A stretch of DNA of 54,266 nucleotides from Archangium violaceum Cb vi76. Its GTDB lineage: Bacteria; Myxococcota; Myxococcia; Myxococcales; Myxococcaceae. The number at the start of each line of letters is the position of its first letter. The first letter of the stretch is position 1. The translations under genes and the position numbers were made by a program. The stretch lies in the NCBI RefSeq assembly GCF_000733295.1, contig NZ_JPMI01000090.1, positions 1 through 54,266 on the forward strand. The letters run 5' to 3'. This document shows positions 9,891 to 17,383 of this stretch, one piece after another. The notes under the pieces are model-generated. The model did no database searches and was not told where the DNA came from. It worked only from the letters and a program-made list of their open reading frames with translations.

Positions 9891-11152
9891 GCACGAGCAT
9901 GTTCCAACGCTTCCAGGCCAACCTGCTGGCCATGGCCGACAACCTGCGGCTGGCCATGGGCACCTTTCTGGGCAACCCGCTGCGCACGCTGCTCACGCTG
10001 CTGGGCATCGTGATCGGCGTGACGACGGTGATCGTCATGATGGCGCTCATCGAGGGCCTGCGCCTGAAGGTGAACAACGACTTGTCGCAACTGGGCGCCA
10101 ACACCTTCGAGGTGAGCAAGTGGCCCTCGGGCTTCGGCCGGGTGAACTGGCGGATGTACGCCAGGCGCAAGAACCTGACGCTGGAGGACATGCGGGCCAT
10201 CCAGGAGTTCTGTCCCTCGGTGGGCGTGGTGTCCGCCTCGGACACGTCGGGTGGCCAGAAGATCTCCAGCTCGACGATCGAGACGCGGCCGGGGGTGCAA
10301 GTGACGGGCGCCACGTCCGAGTACATCAACACCAGTGGCATCACCGTGGCCGCGGGGCGCTTCTTCAGCCCGGTGGAGGCGGTGGACGGCCGTCAGGTGG
10401 CGGTGGTGGGCCTGGACGTGGCGGACACGCTGTTTCCGGGCATGGAGCCGCTCGGGCAGCAGCTGCGCATCAAGGGCCGTCCCTTCACCGTGGTGGGGGT
10501 GCTGCAGCGGCGGGGCAGCTTCCTGGGCATGGTGAGCATGGACAACGTGCTCATCGTGCCCATGCGCTCCTATGAGATGGTCTACGGAGAGGTGGACTCC
10601 GTGGAGGTCGCGGTGCAGGCGCGTGAGCCGGAGCTGCTCGACAAGGCGAAGGAAGAGGTGACGAACCTCATGCGACGCCGGCGCGACGTGGCCCCGTTGG
10701 CGCCCAACGACTTCGAGGTGCACACCAACGAGTCGATGACGCAGACCTTCAACAGCCTCTCGCAGGTGATCACCATCGCCAGCTTCGGGGTGTGCCTGCT
10801 GTCGCTCATCGTGGGCGGCATCGGCATCCTCAACATCATGCTGGTGTCGGTGACGGAGCGGACGAAGGAGATCGGCATCCGCAAGGCGCTGGGGGCGCGC
10901 AGGTTCCGCATCCTCGCGCAGTTCGCCACCGAGGCGGTGATGATGTCGCTGCTGGGTGGAGCGATCGGCGTGGGGCTCGGCTTCGGGCTGGCCTTCCTGT
11001 CGCGGTGGGTGCTGGGCTTCAACACCGTGGTGCCGGGCTGGGCGGTGGTGCTCTCGCTGGTGATGAGCTCGGGCGTGGGCCTGGTGTTCGGCATCTACCC
11101 CGCGGCCCGCGCCGCGAGGCTGGATCCGGTGGAGGCCATGCGCTCGGAGTAG
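9887..11152 (+). CDS. ABC transporter permease, MacB/FtsX type (second)
   Basis: A 421-residue paralogue of the preceding permease with the same plan: N-terminal helix, periplasmic MacB_PCD domain (about 60-290), C-terminal FtsX domain with [18 protein letters not shown]. Both permeases share the periplasmic beginnings [14 protein letters not shown] / [14 protein letters not shown], which indicates duplication followed by divergence. The GTG start overlaps the previous stop. It is the last gene of the operon. The exported substrate cannot be told from sequence; relatives export macrolides, peptides or lipoproteins. Confidence 0.88.
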   Translation: MSTSMFQRFQANLLAMADNLRLAMGTFLGNPLRTLLTLLGIVIGVTTVIVMMALIEGLRLKVNNDLSQLGANTFEVSKWPSGFGRVNWRMYARRKNLTLEDMRAIQEFCPSVGVVSASDTSGGQKISSSTIETRPGVQVTGATSEYINTSGITVAAGRFFSPVEAVDGRQVAVVGLDVADTLFPGMEPLGQQLRIKGRPFTVVGVLQRRGSFLGMVSMDNVLIVPMRSYEMVYGEVDSVEVAVQAREPELLDKAKEEVTNLMRRRRDVAPLAPNDFEVHTNESMTQTFNSLSQVITIASFGVCLLSLIVGGIGILNIMLVSVTERTKEIGIRKALGARRFRILAQFATEAVMMSLLGGAIGVGLGFGLAFLSRWVLGFNTVVPGWAVVLSLVMSSGVGLVFGIYPAARAARLDPVEAMRSE

Positions 11153-11170
11153 GGCGCGGGGCACTTCGCT

Positions 11171-11527
11171 TCAGGAAAATGAGTGGAGGAGCTCCTCCAC
11201 CGTCGTCGTCATTTCGAGCTTCACGTTGCCATGCATGCCTTCGTCACAGAAGGTGAGCGGCTCGTGAGCGGCGATGGTGGAGCGGCACCATTGGGCGAAC
11301 GCGGCGGAGTCCGGGAGGTCGGCTTCGAAGGCAATGCAGCTGCCTCTCCGGTTGAGCGAGCCGTCCAGGTGCGAGTGGGCCATGGGGACGAGGAATTCCA
11401 GCGCATGACGGCTGTCGGGAGCTGTGACGTGTGTCACTTCCGCGCCGGACCATCGCGATACCAGTCTTCGTGCGAAGTCCTCTGTGGACAGGACACCATC
11501 CCGCGTGGCGATGACGAAGTATTTCAT
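11171..11527 (-). CDS. Hypothetical protein, 118 aa
   Basis: A soluble 118-residue protein starting MKYFVIATRDGVLSTEDFARRLVSRW, with no signal peptide or membrane helix. It ends 19 bp from the convergent permease stop. It reads like a small alpha/beta domain, and its composition matches neighbouring coding DNA. I do not recognise the family. It is next to a toxin-immunity-like pair, so an accessory or immunity role is conceivable, but nothing in the sequence proves it. Confidence 0.55.
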   Translation of the reverse strand: MKYFVIATRDGVLSTEDFARRLVSRWSGAEVTHVTAPDSRHALEFLVPMAHSHLDGSLNRRGSCIAFEADLPDSAAFAQWCRSTIAAHEPLTFCDEGMHGNVKLEMTTTVEELLHSFS

Positions 11528-11569
11528 GGACGGACGATCACCTTACCCGGAGTCCGAACTGCTTTCGGA

Positions 11570-11660
11570 CTAGTACTACTCGGTCACTTCTCTCGGGGCG
11601 CATCGCCTCTCTGTCGGCAACTTCCCTCGGATAATCTCCGAAGTGACCAAGTAGTACTAG
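11570..11660. repeat. 91-bp element with 21-bp terminal inverted repeats
   Basis: The arms at 11570-11590 and 11640-11660 are inverted copies that differ at one position of 21. Each outer end is ctagtactac, and each inner part reads ggtcacttc or its complement. The 49-bp centre contains no coding frame. It lies wholly between two minus-strand genes, 5 bp past the SUKH gene stop. No clear target duplication flanks it. It could be a MITE-like miniature element or a strong transcription terminator; the length and near-perfection of the arms favour the first. Confidence 0.65.
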
Positions 11661-11665
11661 AGCTG

Positions 11666-12100
11666 TCAGTCGTGAAGCTTGTTCAGGAAGTCAGTCAGGC
11701 TGTCGGCGATAGGGTAGATGAAGGTCTCCACGGTGACCAGAACGACCTTGGGTTGTGCTGAGCCGGAACGGTAATCAAAGCATATGGATTCGCCGCCGGG
11801 AGTTTCGGCGAATGGAAATATGCCCTTGGGAAGGTGAGGCTCCAAAGCCTCGTGTATCCGTCTGACGGAGTAGCCCTCACGATTCTCGTATGGCCTTATC
11901 GTCAACAGCACATTGAACACGCTGGTGCCTCTCCCTACGTCAAAGACAGAGGGCTCAGGCGTCATGCCTTGATGGGAGGTGACGAGCGCCTTGTATTCCT
12001 CTGGGAGGCGAACACCCCATTCTTGTTCGAGTTGCTCCAGTTCCTGATGGGTCACTGGTTGTGGGTCGATACTCAGGTAGGGCATCCATTGAATGGGCAT
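11666..12100 (-). CDS. SMI1/KNR4 (SUKH-1) family immunity-like protein
   Basis: A 144-residue SUKH-family protein. Hallmarks are the N-terminal LEQEWGVRLPEEYKALVTSHQG (the IxxxExxLgxxLPxdYk-like pattern), GGESICFDYR near residue 105, and a hydrophobic C-terminal helix with SLTDFLNKL. SUKH proteins are widespread immunity proteins of contact-dependent and polymorphic toxins. The start at 12100 lies 2 bp after the stop of the SitA-like lipoprotein gene, an arrangement typical of toxin-immunity pairs and of myxobacterial sitA-sitI. An upstream in-frame ATG at 12214 would extend into the lipoprotein gene and is rejected. Confidence 0.8.
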   Translation of the reverse strand: MPIQWMPYLSIDPQPVTHQELEQLEQEWGVRLPEEYKALVTSHQGMTPEPSVFDVGRGTSVFNVLLTIRPYENREGYSVRRIHEALEPHLPKGIFPFAETPGGESICFDYRSGSAQPKVVLVTVETFIYPIADSLTDFLNKLHD

Positions 12101-12102
12101 GC

Positions 12103-12819
12103 TCAGTACCCTCCGCCCCAGATGGCCATTCCTCCTGTGTGTGGACGCGCGAGAATATGGGCCTCCTCTTCCAACTGTCGCCAGCCCGCGATGAGCCCCG
12201 CCAGCGTGTCCCAACCCACGTAGCCGATCAGGGAGGCGGTGATCACGATGACGATCACCTTTGAAATGGGCTCAGGTATCGCCAGGAGCGTGAGCGTCAT
12301 GGTGAGTGTGCTCATCACCGCGATTTGAAGCTGGACCGGATCCAACACTTCGTTGATGACAGCGGCGGTTCCGTCCCAGACCCCCGGATTTGCCAATGCG
12401 AAAGCCAGGGCTCGCCTGGCCTCTTCAGTCAGGTAGGGCAGCCCTTTGAGCAACCTGAAGCAGTCGCCTGGAGTGCCTCGTGAATCACACCATTGGTAGT
12501 AGGCGGCGACCAACTGGGAGTGTTCGTCCTGCTGCTCAGGACTCCCCCAGGAGACGATTTCCAACTGCTTCTCCGGCCGGGGCGGAAGCTTGTCCCGGAG
12601 TTCCCGGGCGAGCCGCACCATCGCGGCGTTGTAATCGGCCTGGGACACCTCCACGGGCTTGATGCGAACGGGAGAGCGCACCACCTGGGCGTGTGATTCT
12701 TCCGTGACCAGGACGACACGTGAGCCTGTATCCGCGATGTTCGTGCCCGCCGCGCGCCCGCCGTCCGTGGTACAGCCCACGGACAGCAGGAGCAATGCCA
12801 GCACGCACACCCCCTTCAT
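12103..12819 (-). CDS. SitA-type polymorphic toxin lipoprotein, apparently lacking toxin domain
   Basis: A 238-residue lipoprotein with signal peptide and lipobox LLSVGC (Cys16). It then has a delivery-type region with the pattern YYQWCDSRGTPGDCFRLLKG, and a hydrophobic stretch with IPEPISKVIVIVITASLIGYVGWDTLAGLIAGW. This middle block matches what I remember of the SitA5/SitA6-type lipoproteins that Myxococcus passes between kin by TraA/TraB outer-membrane exchange. Those proteins continue into a C-terminal toxin; this one stops about 25 residues after the hydrophobic block (GGMAIWGGGY) and the SUKH gene follows directly. I infer loss of the toxin domain, or a short orphan member. The start at 12819 is set by the signal peptide. 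Confidence 0.7.
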   Translation of the reverse strand: MKGVCVLALLLLSVGCTTDGGRAAGTNIADTGSRVVLVTEESHAQVVRSPVRIKPVEVSQADYNAAMVRLARELRDKLPPRPEKQLEIVSWGSPEQQDEHSQLVAAYYQWCDSRGTPGDCFRLLKGLPYLTEEARRALAFALANPGVWDGTAAVINEVLDPVQLQIAVMSTLTMTLTLLAIPEPISKVIVIVITASLIGYVGWDTLAGLIAGWRQLEEEAHILARPHTGGMAIWGGGY

Positions 12820-12941
12820 CCGGGTTTTCTTCTGGAGGGAAATGAGAGTGGCCGGAGTCGTCATTCCCGAGCAGCGTTGCTCAGCACACGGTGCTTTGCC
12901 AGAGCCCACCTTTGGAGTGGTGCCGCCCGGAACACCGCCCG

Positions 12942-13601
12942 CTACGGCGCGGCGGCCACGCCCACGGGGCAGCTCACCCCCGTGCCCCCGAGGCCGCAGT
13001 ACCCGTTCGGGTTCTTCGCCAGGTACTGCTGGTGGTAGTCCTCGGCGTAGTAGTACTCGGGCGCCGGGCGCAGCTCCGTGGTGATGAGGTCGTGGCCCGC
13101 CGCCGTGAGCACCTTCTGGTAGGCCTCGCGCGAGGCCTCGACTGCCTTCCGCTGCGCCTCCGTTGTCCAGTAGATGGCCGAGCGGTACTGCGTCCCCACG
13201 TCGTTGCCCTGGCGCATGCCCTGCGTCGGATCGTGGCTCTCCCAGAAGACCTTCAGCAGCGTCTCGAAGGACACCTTCTTCGGGTCATACACCACCAACA
13301 CCACCTCGGTGTGGCCCGTGCGGCCGGAGCACACCTCCTCATACGTGGGGTTGGGCGTGAAGCCTCCCGCGTACCCCACCGAGGTCGAGTACACGCCAGG
13401 CGTCTGCCAGAACTTGCGCTCGGCCCCCCAGAAGCAGCCCAGGCCGAAGATGGCCTGCTCCATTCCTTCCGGGAAGGGCGCCTCGAGCGGCGCGCCGTTG
13501 ACGTGGTGCTTCTTGGGGACCGCCATCCGCGCGGAACGGCCCGGCAGGGCCTCCTCCGCGGATGGCATCTTCAGTTTGCTGGGGTTCAGGATCCGCCACA
13601 T
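12942..13601 (-). CDS. msrA: Peptide methionine-S-sulfoxide reductase MsrA
   Basis: A 219-residue MsrA that reduces the S-epimer of methionine sulfoxide in proteins and free methionine. The catalytic motif GCFWG is at residues 55-59 (Cys56), and [32 protein letters not shown] and the C-terminal resolving-cysteine region [12 protein letters not shown] are all present. Length and the N-terminal extension ([22 protein letters not shown]) match the E. coli type. It recycles through thioredoxin. It appears to be a single-gene unit between the lipoprotein locus and the trigger-factor relative. Confidence 0.95.
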   Translation of the reverse strand: MWRILNPSKLKMPSAEEALPGRSARMAVPKKHHVNGAPLEAPFPEGMEQAIFGLGCFWGAERKFWQTPGVYSTSVGYAGGFTPNPTYEEVCSGRTGHTEVVLVVYDPKKVSFETLLKVFWESHDPTQGMRQGNDVGTQYRSAIYWTTEAQRKAVEASREAYQKVLTAAGHDLITTELRPAPEYYYAEDYHQQYLAKNPNGYCGLGGTGVSCPVGVAAAP

Positions 13602-13713
13602 GCCCCGAGATTAACGCGGCGTCCGGGTGCTCGCCGGGAATGTGACGGACCTGGCGCCCACTGGCGCACACCCGCGAGCGTGCCGGGCGGCGCTCCCTCC
13701 CTCGCCCTGGCTC

Positions 13714-14922
13714 CTAGCGGAGCTGCTTGCCGGTTCCGGTGAAGACGCCGGGTACACCCTCGAAGCGCACCTGGGCCTTGGACATGACGTGGCGCACCGC
13801 CACCACCTGCAGGGCCGCGTTGCGGACTCCCTCGGCCGTGGCGGGGTTGGCCAGCGCCCGGCGCGCCTCCTCCAGCGACAGCCCGAAGGGCACCACCGCC
13901 TGCTCCAGCACCTCGTCCATCTTGTCCGGCGTGAGCTGCAACTTGTCCCGCTCGATGAGCGCCCTCAGGGCGAAGGCGATGCGCAGGCGCCGCTCGGCCT
14001 CCAGCCGCGTGGTGGGATCGTCCAGCCACCCGTCCAGCGACTCCTGCAGCTCGTCCGGCGCGAAGTCCTTCCGCGACAGCATGCGCGCCTCGGTGGCGCT
14101 CCAGGCCTGGCGGATCTCCTCGTCCACCATCTCCACCGTGAGCGGCACCTCGGTGCGCAGCACCAGCTCGTCCAACACCCGCTCCTGCGCCTCCAGCCAC
14201 ATGTCGTCGGCCCGCTCGTTGGCGATCTCGTCCGCCAGCGACTCCATCACCGCCTCGAGCGTCATGCCGCGGCCGAGCTTGCGCACGAAGGCCTCGCTCT
14301 CGGCGTCCGGGACCGTCACCTCCCGCGCCGCCACCACGTCCACCAGGAAGGTGGCCTGCACCCCGCGCAGGTGCTCCACCGGGTATGTGTCCGGCAGCGT
14401 CACCTGCACCTCCTGGCCTCCACCCACCGGCGTGCCCACCAGTCCCTCCGGCAGGCCAGGCAGCAGATCCGACGGCGCCATCTCCAGCTCCAGGCCGCTC
14501 CGCGCGCTGAAGGGGATGAGCCGGCCCTGGGCATAGCCCAGCGTGTCCAGCACCACGGTGTCCCCCATCCGCACCGGTTCACCCGGCGCCCGCTCCCGCG
14601 TGGCCGAGTGCGCGCGCACCAGCTCGTGGAAGCGCATGAGCAGCTCTTCCTGGGTGATGTCCGAGTCCTGCGGAACGGTGACCTGGAGATTCTCCAGCGA
14701 GGGTGCCTTCACCGCGGGCAGCTTGAGCTCCTGGCGCTGGGGCGCCGCGCTCGTGGCGGCTCCGGACGCGCGCGCCGTCTGGGCCACCGGGCCGCCAGGG
14801 GAGGGGGATGCCTTGGCCGCCGGGCGCTGAGCGTTGCCCTCCAGCTTCCGGAGGATGTGATCACCCTCGATGGAACCGGTGCTGCCGCGGTGGGCTCCAT
14901 TGCTGTCGTTACGAGAAGACAC
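13714..14922 (-). CDS. Trigger-factor-like protein without the ribosome-binding domain
   Basis: About 402 residues. The N-terminal 70 are low-complexity Ala/Pro/Ser. Next is a PPIase-like (FKBP) core with GDTVVLDTLGYAQGRLIPFSARSG, then the helical trigger-factor C-terminal domain (VPLTVEMVDEEIRQAW onward). The ribosome-docking GFRxGKxP signature of true trigger factor is absent, so a free chaperone or prolyl isomerase is more likely than the housekeeping Tig. A GTG at 14922 with GAGGGAGT upstream has the best ribosome-binding site; an ATG at 14955 would add 11 residues. No signal peptide is evident. Confidence 0.7.
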   Translation of the reverse strand: MSSRNDSNGAHRGSTGSIEGDHILRKLEGNAQRPAAKASPSPGGPVAQTARASGAATSAAPQRQELKLPAVKAPSLENLQVTVPQDSDITQEELLMRFHELVRAHSATRERAPGEPVRMGDTVVLDTLGYAQGRLIPFSARSGLELEMAPSDLLPGLPEGLVGTPVGGGQEVQVTLPDTYPVEHLRGVQATFLVDVVAAREVTVPDAESEAFVRKLGRGMTLEAVMESLADEIANERADDMWLEAQERVLDELVLRTEVPLTVEMVDEEIRQAWSATEARMLSRKDFAPDELQESLDGWLDDPTTRLEAERRLRIAFALRALIERDKLQLTPDKMDEVLEQAVVPFGLSLEEARRALANPATAEGVRNAALQVVAVRHVMSKAQVRFEGVPGVFTGTGKQLR

Positions 14923-15062
14923 CGTGACTCCCTCGGGCCCCCGGGGCGGGCCCATCCTGTGAAAACGAAGAAGCGGGCGGCGACACCTGGGATCGCCGTC
15001 CGCTCGGTTCCTTCGGGATTAAAGCAGAAATCCTGTTTTGAGGGCACCCACCCCCTCGGGCC

Positions 15063-16973
15063 TCAGTTGAAGAGGCCGCCGATGAAGCTGGACACCGTGG
15101 AGACGGCGGCGCCCACCTGGCTGACGACAGGGATGTTGGTGGCGGCGGCGATGGAGCCCAGGGCGGTGACGCCGGCCGTCACGCGGGAGCCGACGCTGGC
15201 GTTCGGATCGCGCAGGGTGTTGACGAAGGCGGCGGTGTCCGCGGCGGCGATGGCCACGTTGACACCGGGCACGAAGCGGCCCGCGGCCCGGCCCGCCGCC
15301 GCGGCACCGGCCCGGGCGACGGTCGAGGCCGCGGCGCGGGAGGCCACCCGGCCCACCACCGAGCCAGCGACGCTGGAGGCCGCCCGGCTCGCGGCCTGGG
15401 CGACGCGGGCGGACACCCGCGGGGCCACGTTCCGCGCCACCCGGCCCAGGGTGCGCACGGCGTCGCGCGCCTGGGGCACGGCCTCGGCGATGTCCCGGAC
15501 GGAGCTGAGCGTCTCCCGGGTGGAGGTGAGCGCCCGGCCCACGTCCTCGGCGCTGCCCGTGCGGAAGGCCTGCCGGATGTCGCGAATGGCGGTGGGCGCC
15601 TGGGTGATGGCGTTGCGGACGTTCTGGCCGAGGTTGAAGAGGGTGCTGCCGGCTCCGCCGAGCCCACGGGTGTTCTCGCGCAGGTTGCCCAGCGCCTGGC
15701 CCACGCGCGACTGCGTGGCGCGGGAGATCAGGTTCCGCGCGGTGTTGCGCACGCGGGAGGCACCGAGGCGCTCGGCCACGTTGCCCGCCACGTTGGCAGC
15801 GCGCTGGTACGTCTGGCCCAGGCGCTCGGCGGCCCGGGGGAAGGTGCGCGAGAAGTCGTCGCGGATGGAGCGCAGTGCATCCCGCGCCTCCCGTCCAGCG
15901 GTGACCGTGTCCCGGGCGCCTCGCACCGCGTCGAACGTGGAGCGCAGCGCCGTGCCCGCGTTGGCGAGGCTGGGGTCGCGGAAGGCGTTGCGGACGTCGT
16001 TGAAGGCGGTGCGCGTCTGGCCGCCCAGGTTGCGCACCTGGCTGCCGAACTCCACCAGTGAGTGGGCGCTGCCCAGGGTGCGCTGGGTAAATCCCGCGGT
16101 GCGCCGGAAGGCCTGGGCGGTGGGGTTGTTGGCCACGCTCGAGGCCAGCCGCTGGGCGCTGGAGGCCACGCGCTCCAACCCGGTGCGCTCCGCCACGCGG
16201 GACGCCACCGAGGCGGCGCGCTGGTACGTCTGGCTCAGGCGCCCGGCGGTCCGCGGGAAGGTGCTGGCGAAGTCGTCGCGGATGTTGCGCAGGCTCTCGC
16301 GGGCCTCGCGGGCCTGGGTGACGACCTCTCCGGTGGACCGGGCGGTGTCGGTGACGGAGCGGAGCGCCTGACCGGCGGCCGAGAGGCTGCGGGTCCGGAC
16401 GGCCTCGCGCACGTCACTCGCGGCGGTGCGCGCCTTGCCGGCGAGCTCGCCCACTCCCTGGCCGAACGTCTGGATGTTCTGTGCGTGGCCGAGGGTCCGC
16501 TGGGCGAAACCGGCGGTGCGGCGCAGCGACTGGGTGACGGGATTTGCGTTGACGCGCTCGGCCACCTGTCCGGCCGTCCGCTGCACCTGCTGCACGCCGT
16601 GTTGGGCCGCCCGCTGAAGCTGGGCCGGGGCCTGCTGCACCGCATGGGCCGCGCCACCCACGGCACGTCCCACGTTCCGCACGCCCTGACGCGCCGCGGC
16701 GGAGACCTGGCCGAGGGCATTGCCCAACAGGCTCCGGGGCTGGGGCTGGGCGCGCGCGGCGGGGGGTCCACTGTGGGCGCGAGCGAGCTGCCGCGTGGCG
16801 GCACTGGCGGTGCGGCCCAGGGTCCGCTGTGCGACGGACCGGGCGGGGGTGAAGGTGCTCCGGGCCGTGTTGGCGAGCCGGGCGGCGGGCCTGCTGACCA
16901 CGGCCGCGGCGACGCGCGCGGGGGCGCCGAGGAGCTGCTGGGGCCGACGGGTGAGCCGGCTCAGGAAACTCAT
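15063..16973 (-). CDS. Large Ala/Arg-rich internally repeated protein
   Basis: 636 residues, strongly biased to Ala, Arg, Val and Thr. A unit of about 139 residues is repeated: RRTAGFxQRTLG at 151-162 and 290-301, DVR(E/N)AxR blocks near 187 and 326 with a weaker third near 465, and IRDDFxxTFPR at 231-241 and 370-380. Residues about 520-632 become hydrophobic and Gly/Ala-rich (GRFVPGVNVAIAAADTAAF; VGAAVSTVSSFIGGLF). There is no clear signal peptide. The amphipathic helical repeats suggest a membrane-surface or structural role, but I do not recognise a family. Confidence 0.65.
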   Translation of the reverse strand: MSFLSRLTRRPQQLLGAPARVAAAVVSRPAARLANTARSTFTPARSVAQRTLGRTASAATRQLARAHSGPPAARAQPQPRSLLGNALGQVSAAARQGVRNVGRAVGGAAHAVQQAPAQLQRAAQHGVQQVQRTAGQVAERVNANPVTQSLRRTAGFAQRTLGHAQNIQTFGQGVGELAGKARTAASDVREAVRTRSLSAAGQALRSVTDTARSTGEVVTQAREARESLRNIRDDFASTFPRTAGRLSQTYQRAASVASRVAERTGLERVASSAQRLASSVANNPTAQAFRRTAGFTQRTLGSAHSLVEFGSQVRNLGGQTRTAFNDVRNAFRDPSLANAGTALRSTFDAVRGARDTVTAGREARDALRSIRDDFSRTFPRAAERLGQTYQRAANVAGNVAERLGASRVRNTARNLISRATQSRVGQALGNLRENTRGLGGAGSTLFNLGQNVRNAITQAPTAIRDIRQAFRTGSAEDVGRALTSTRETLSSVRDIAEAVPQARDAVRTLGRVARNVAPRVSARVAQAASRAASSVAGSVVGRVASRAAASTVARAGAAAAGRAAGRFVPGVNVAIAAADTAAFVNTLRDPNASVGSRVTAGVTALGSIAAATNIPVVSQVGAAVSTVSSFIGGLFN

Positions 16974-17069
16974 GGAGAAATCCTCTCGGAAATCGAGACA
17001 GGGGATTATCGGAGGGAGACCCCGTCCAGGTGCGTCCGCGCCACGGGAGATGGCCTAGAGTGGGTACAG

Positions 17070-17345
17070 ATGCCCCCCTCCACGCCCCCCGAGACCCCCG
17101 AGCCGGTCGCCTCCGAGCGGCCCCGGCTCATCATCAACGGGGAGCCTTTCCCGCCCGAGGACCTCTGCCGGAGCCTGTCCCCGTCGGTCCTGCTGCGGCT
17201 GAGCGTCACCAAGGAGCCCTACGTGCCGCCCGAGCCTCGCCGTCCCATGCCGCTGCCGGAGCGGGTGGAGGCCCTCCCGGCACGGACCCTGGCGGTGATC
17301 CTCGTGCTCCTCGGCCTGGGACTGGCGGCGCTCATCCTTCTCTAG
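17070..17345 (+). CDS. Small C-tail-anchored protein, 91 aa
   Basis: A 91-residue protein: Pro-rich N-terminus (MPPSTPPETPEPV), a soluble middle with INGEPFPPEDLCRSLSPSVLLRLSV, and a single C-terminal transmembrane helix (LAVILVLLGLGLAALILL) ending at the stop. It is divergent from the repeated protein (about 97 bp between starts) and convergent with the GspE-like gene (4 bp between stops). No family is recognised. It is kept as real because the membrane segment and codon usage are coherent and no competing frame fits. Confidence 0.55.
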   Translation: MPPSTPPETPEPVASERPRLIINGEPFPPEDLCRSLSPSVLLRLSVTKEPYVPPEPRRPMPLPERVEALPARTLAVILVLLGLGLAALILL

Positions 17346-17383
17346 ACCCTCACCCTGACCCGCTCCCAGAGGGAGAGGGAACA
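17346..17383 (-). repeat. REP-like palindromic repeat, copy A
   Basis: On the minus strand it reads tgttccctctccctctggga followed by gcgggtcagggtgagggt. It matches copy B at 54210-54248 over nearly its whole length, and partial copy C at 26075-26094. The core ccctctccctctgggagagg is palindromic around cccagaggga. It sits at the convergent ends of two genes and supplies the last codons and stop of the GspE-like gene. Confidence 0.7.
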
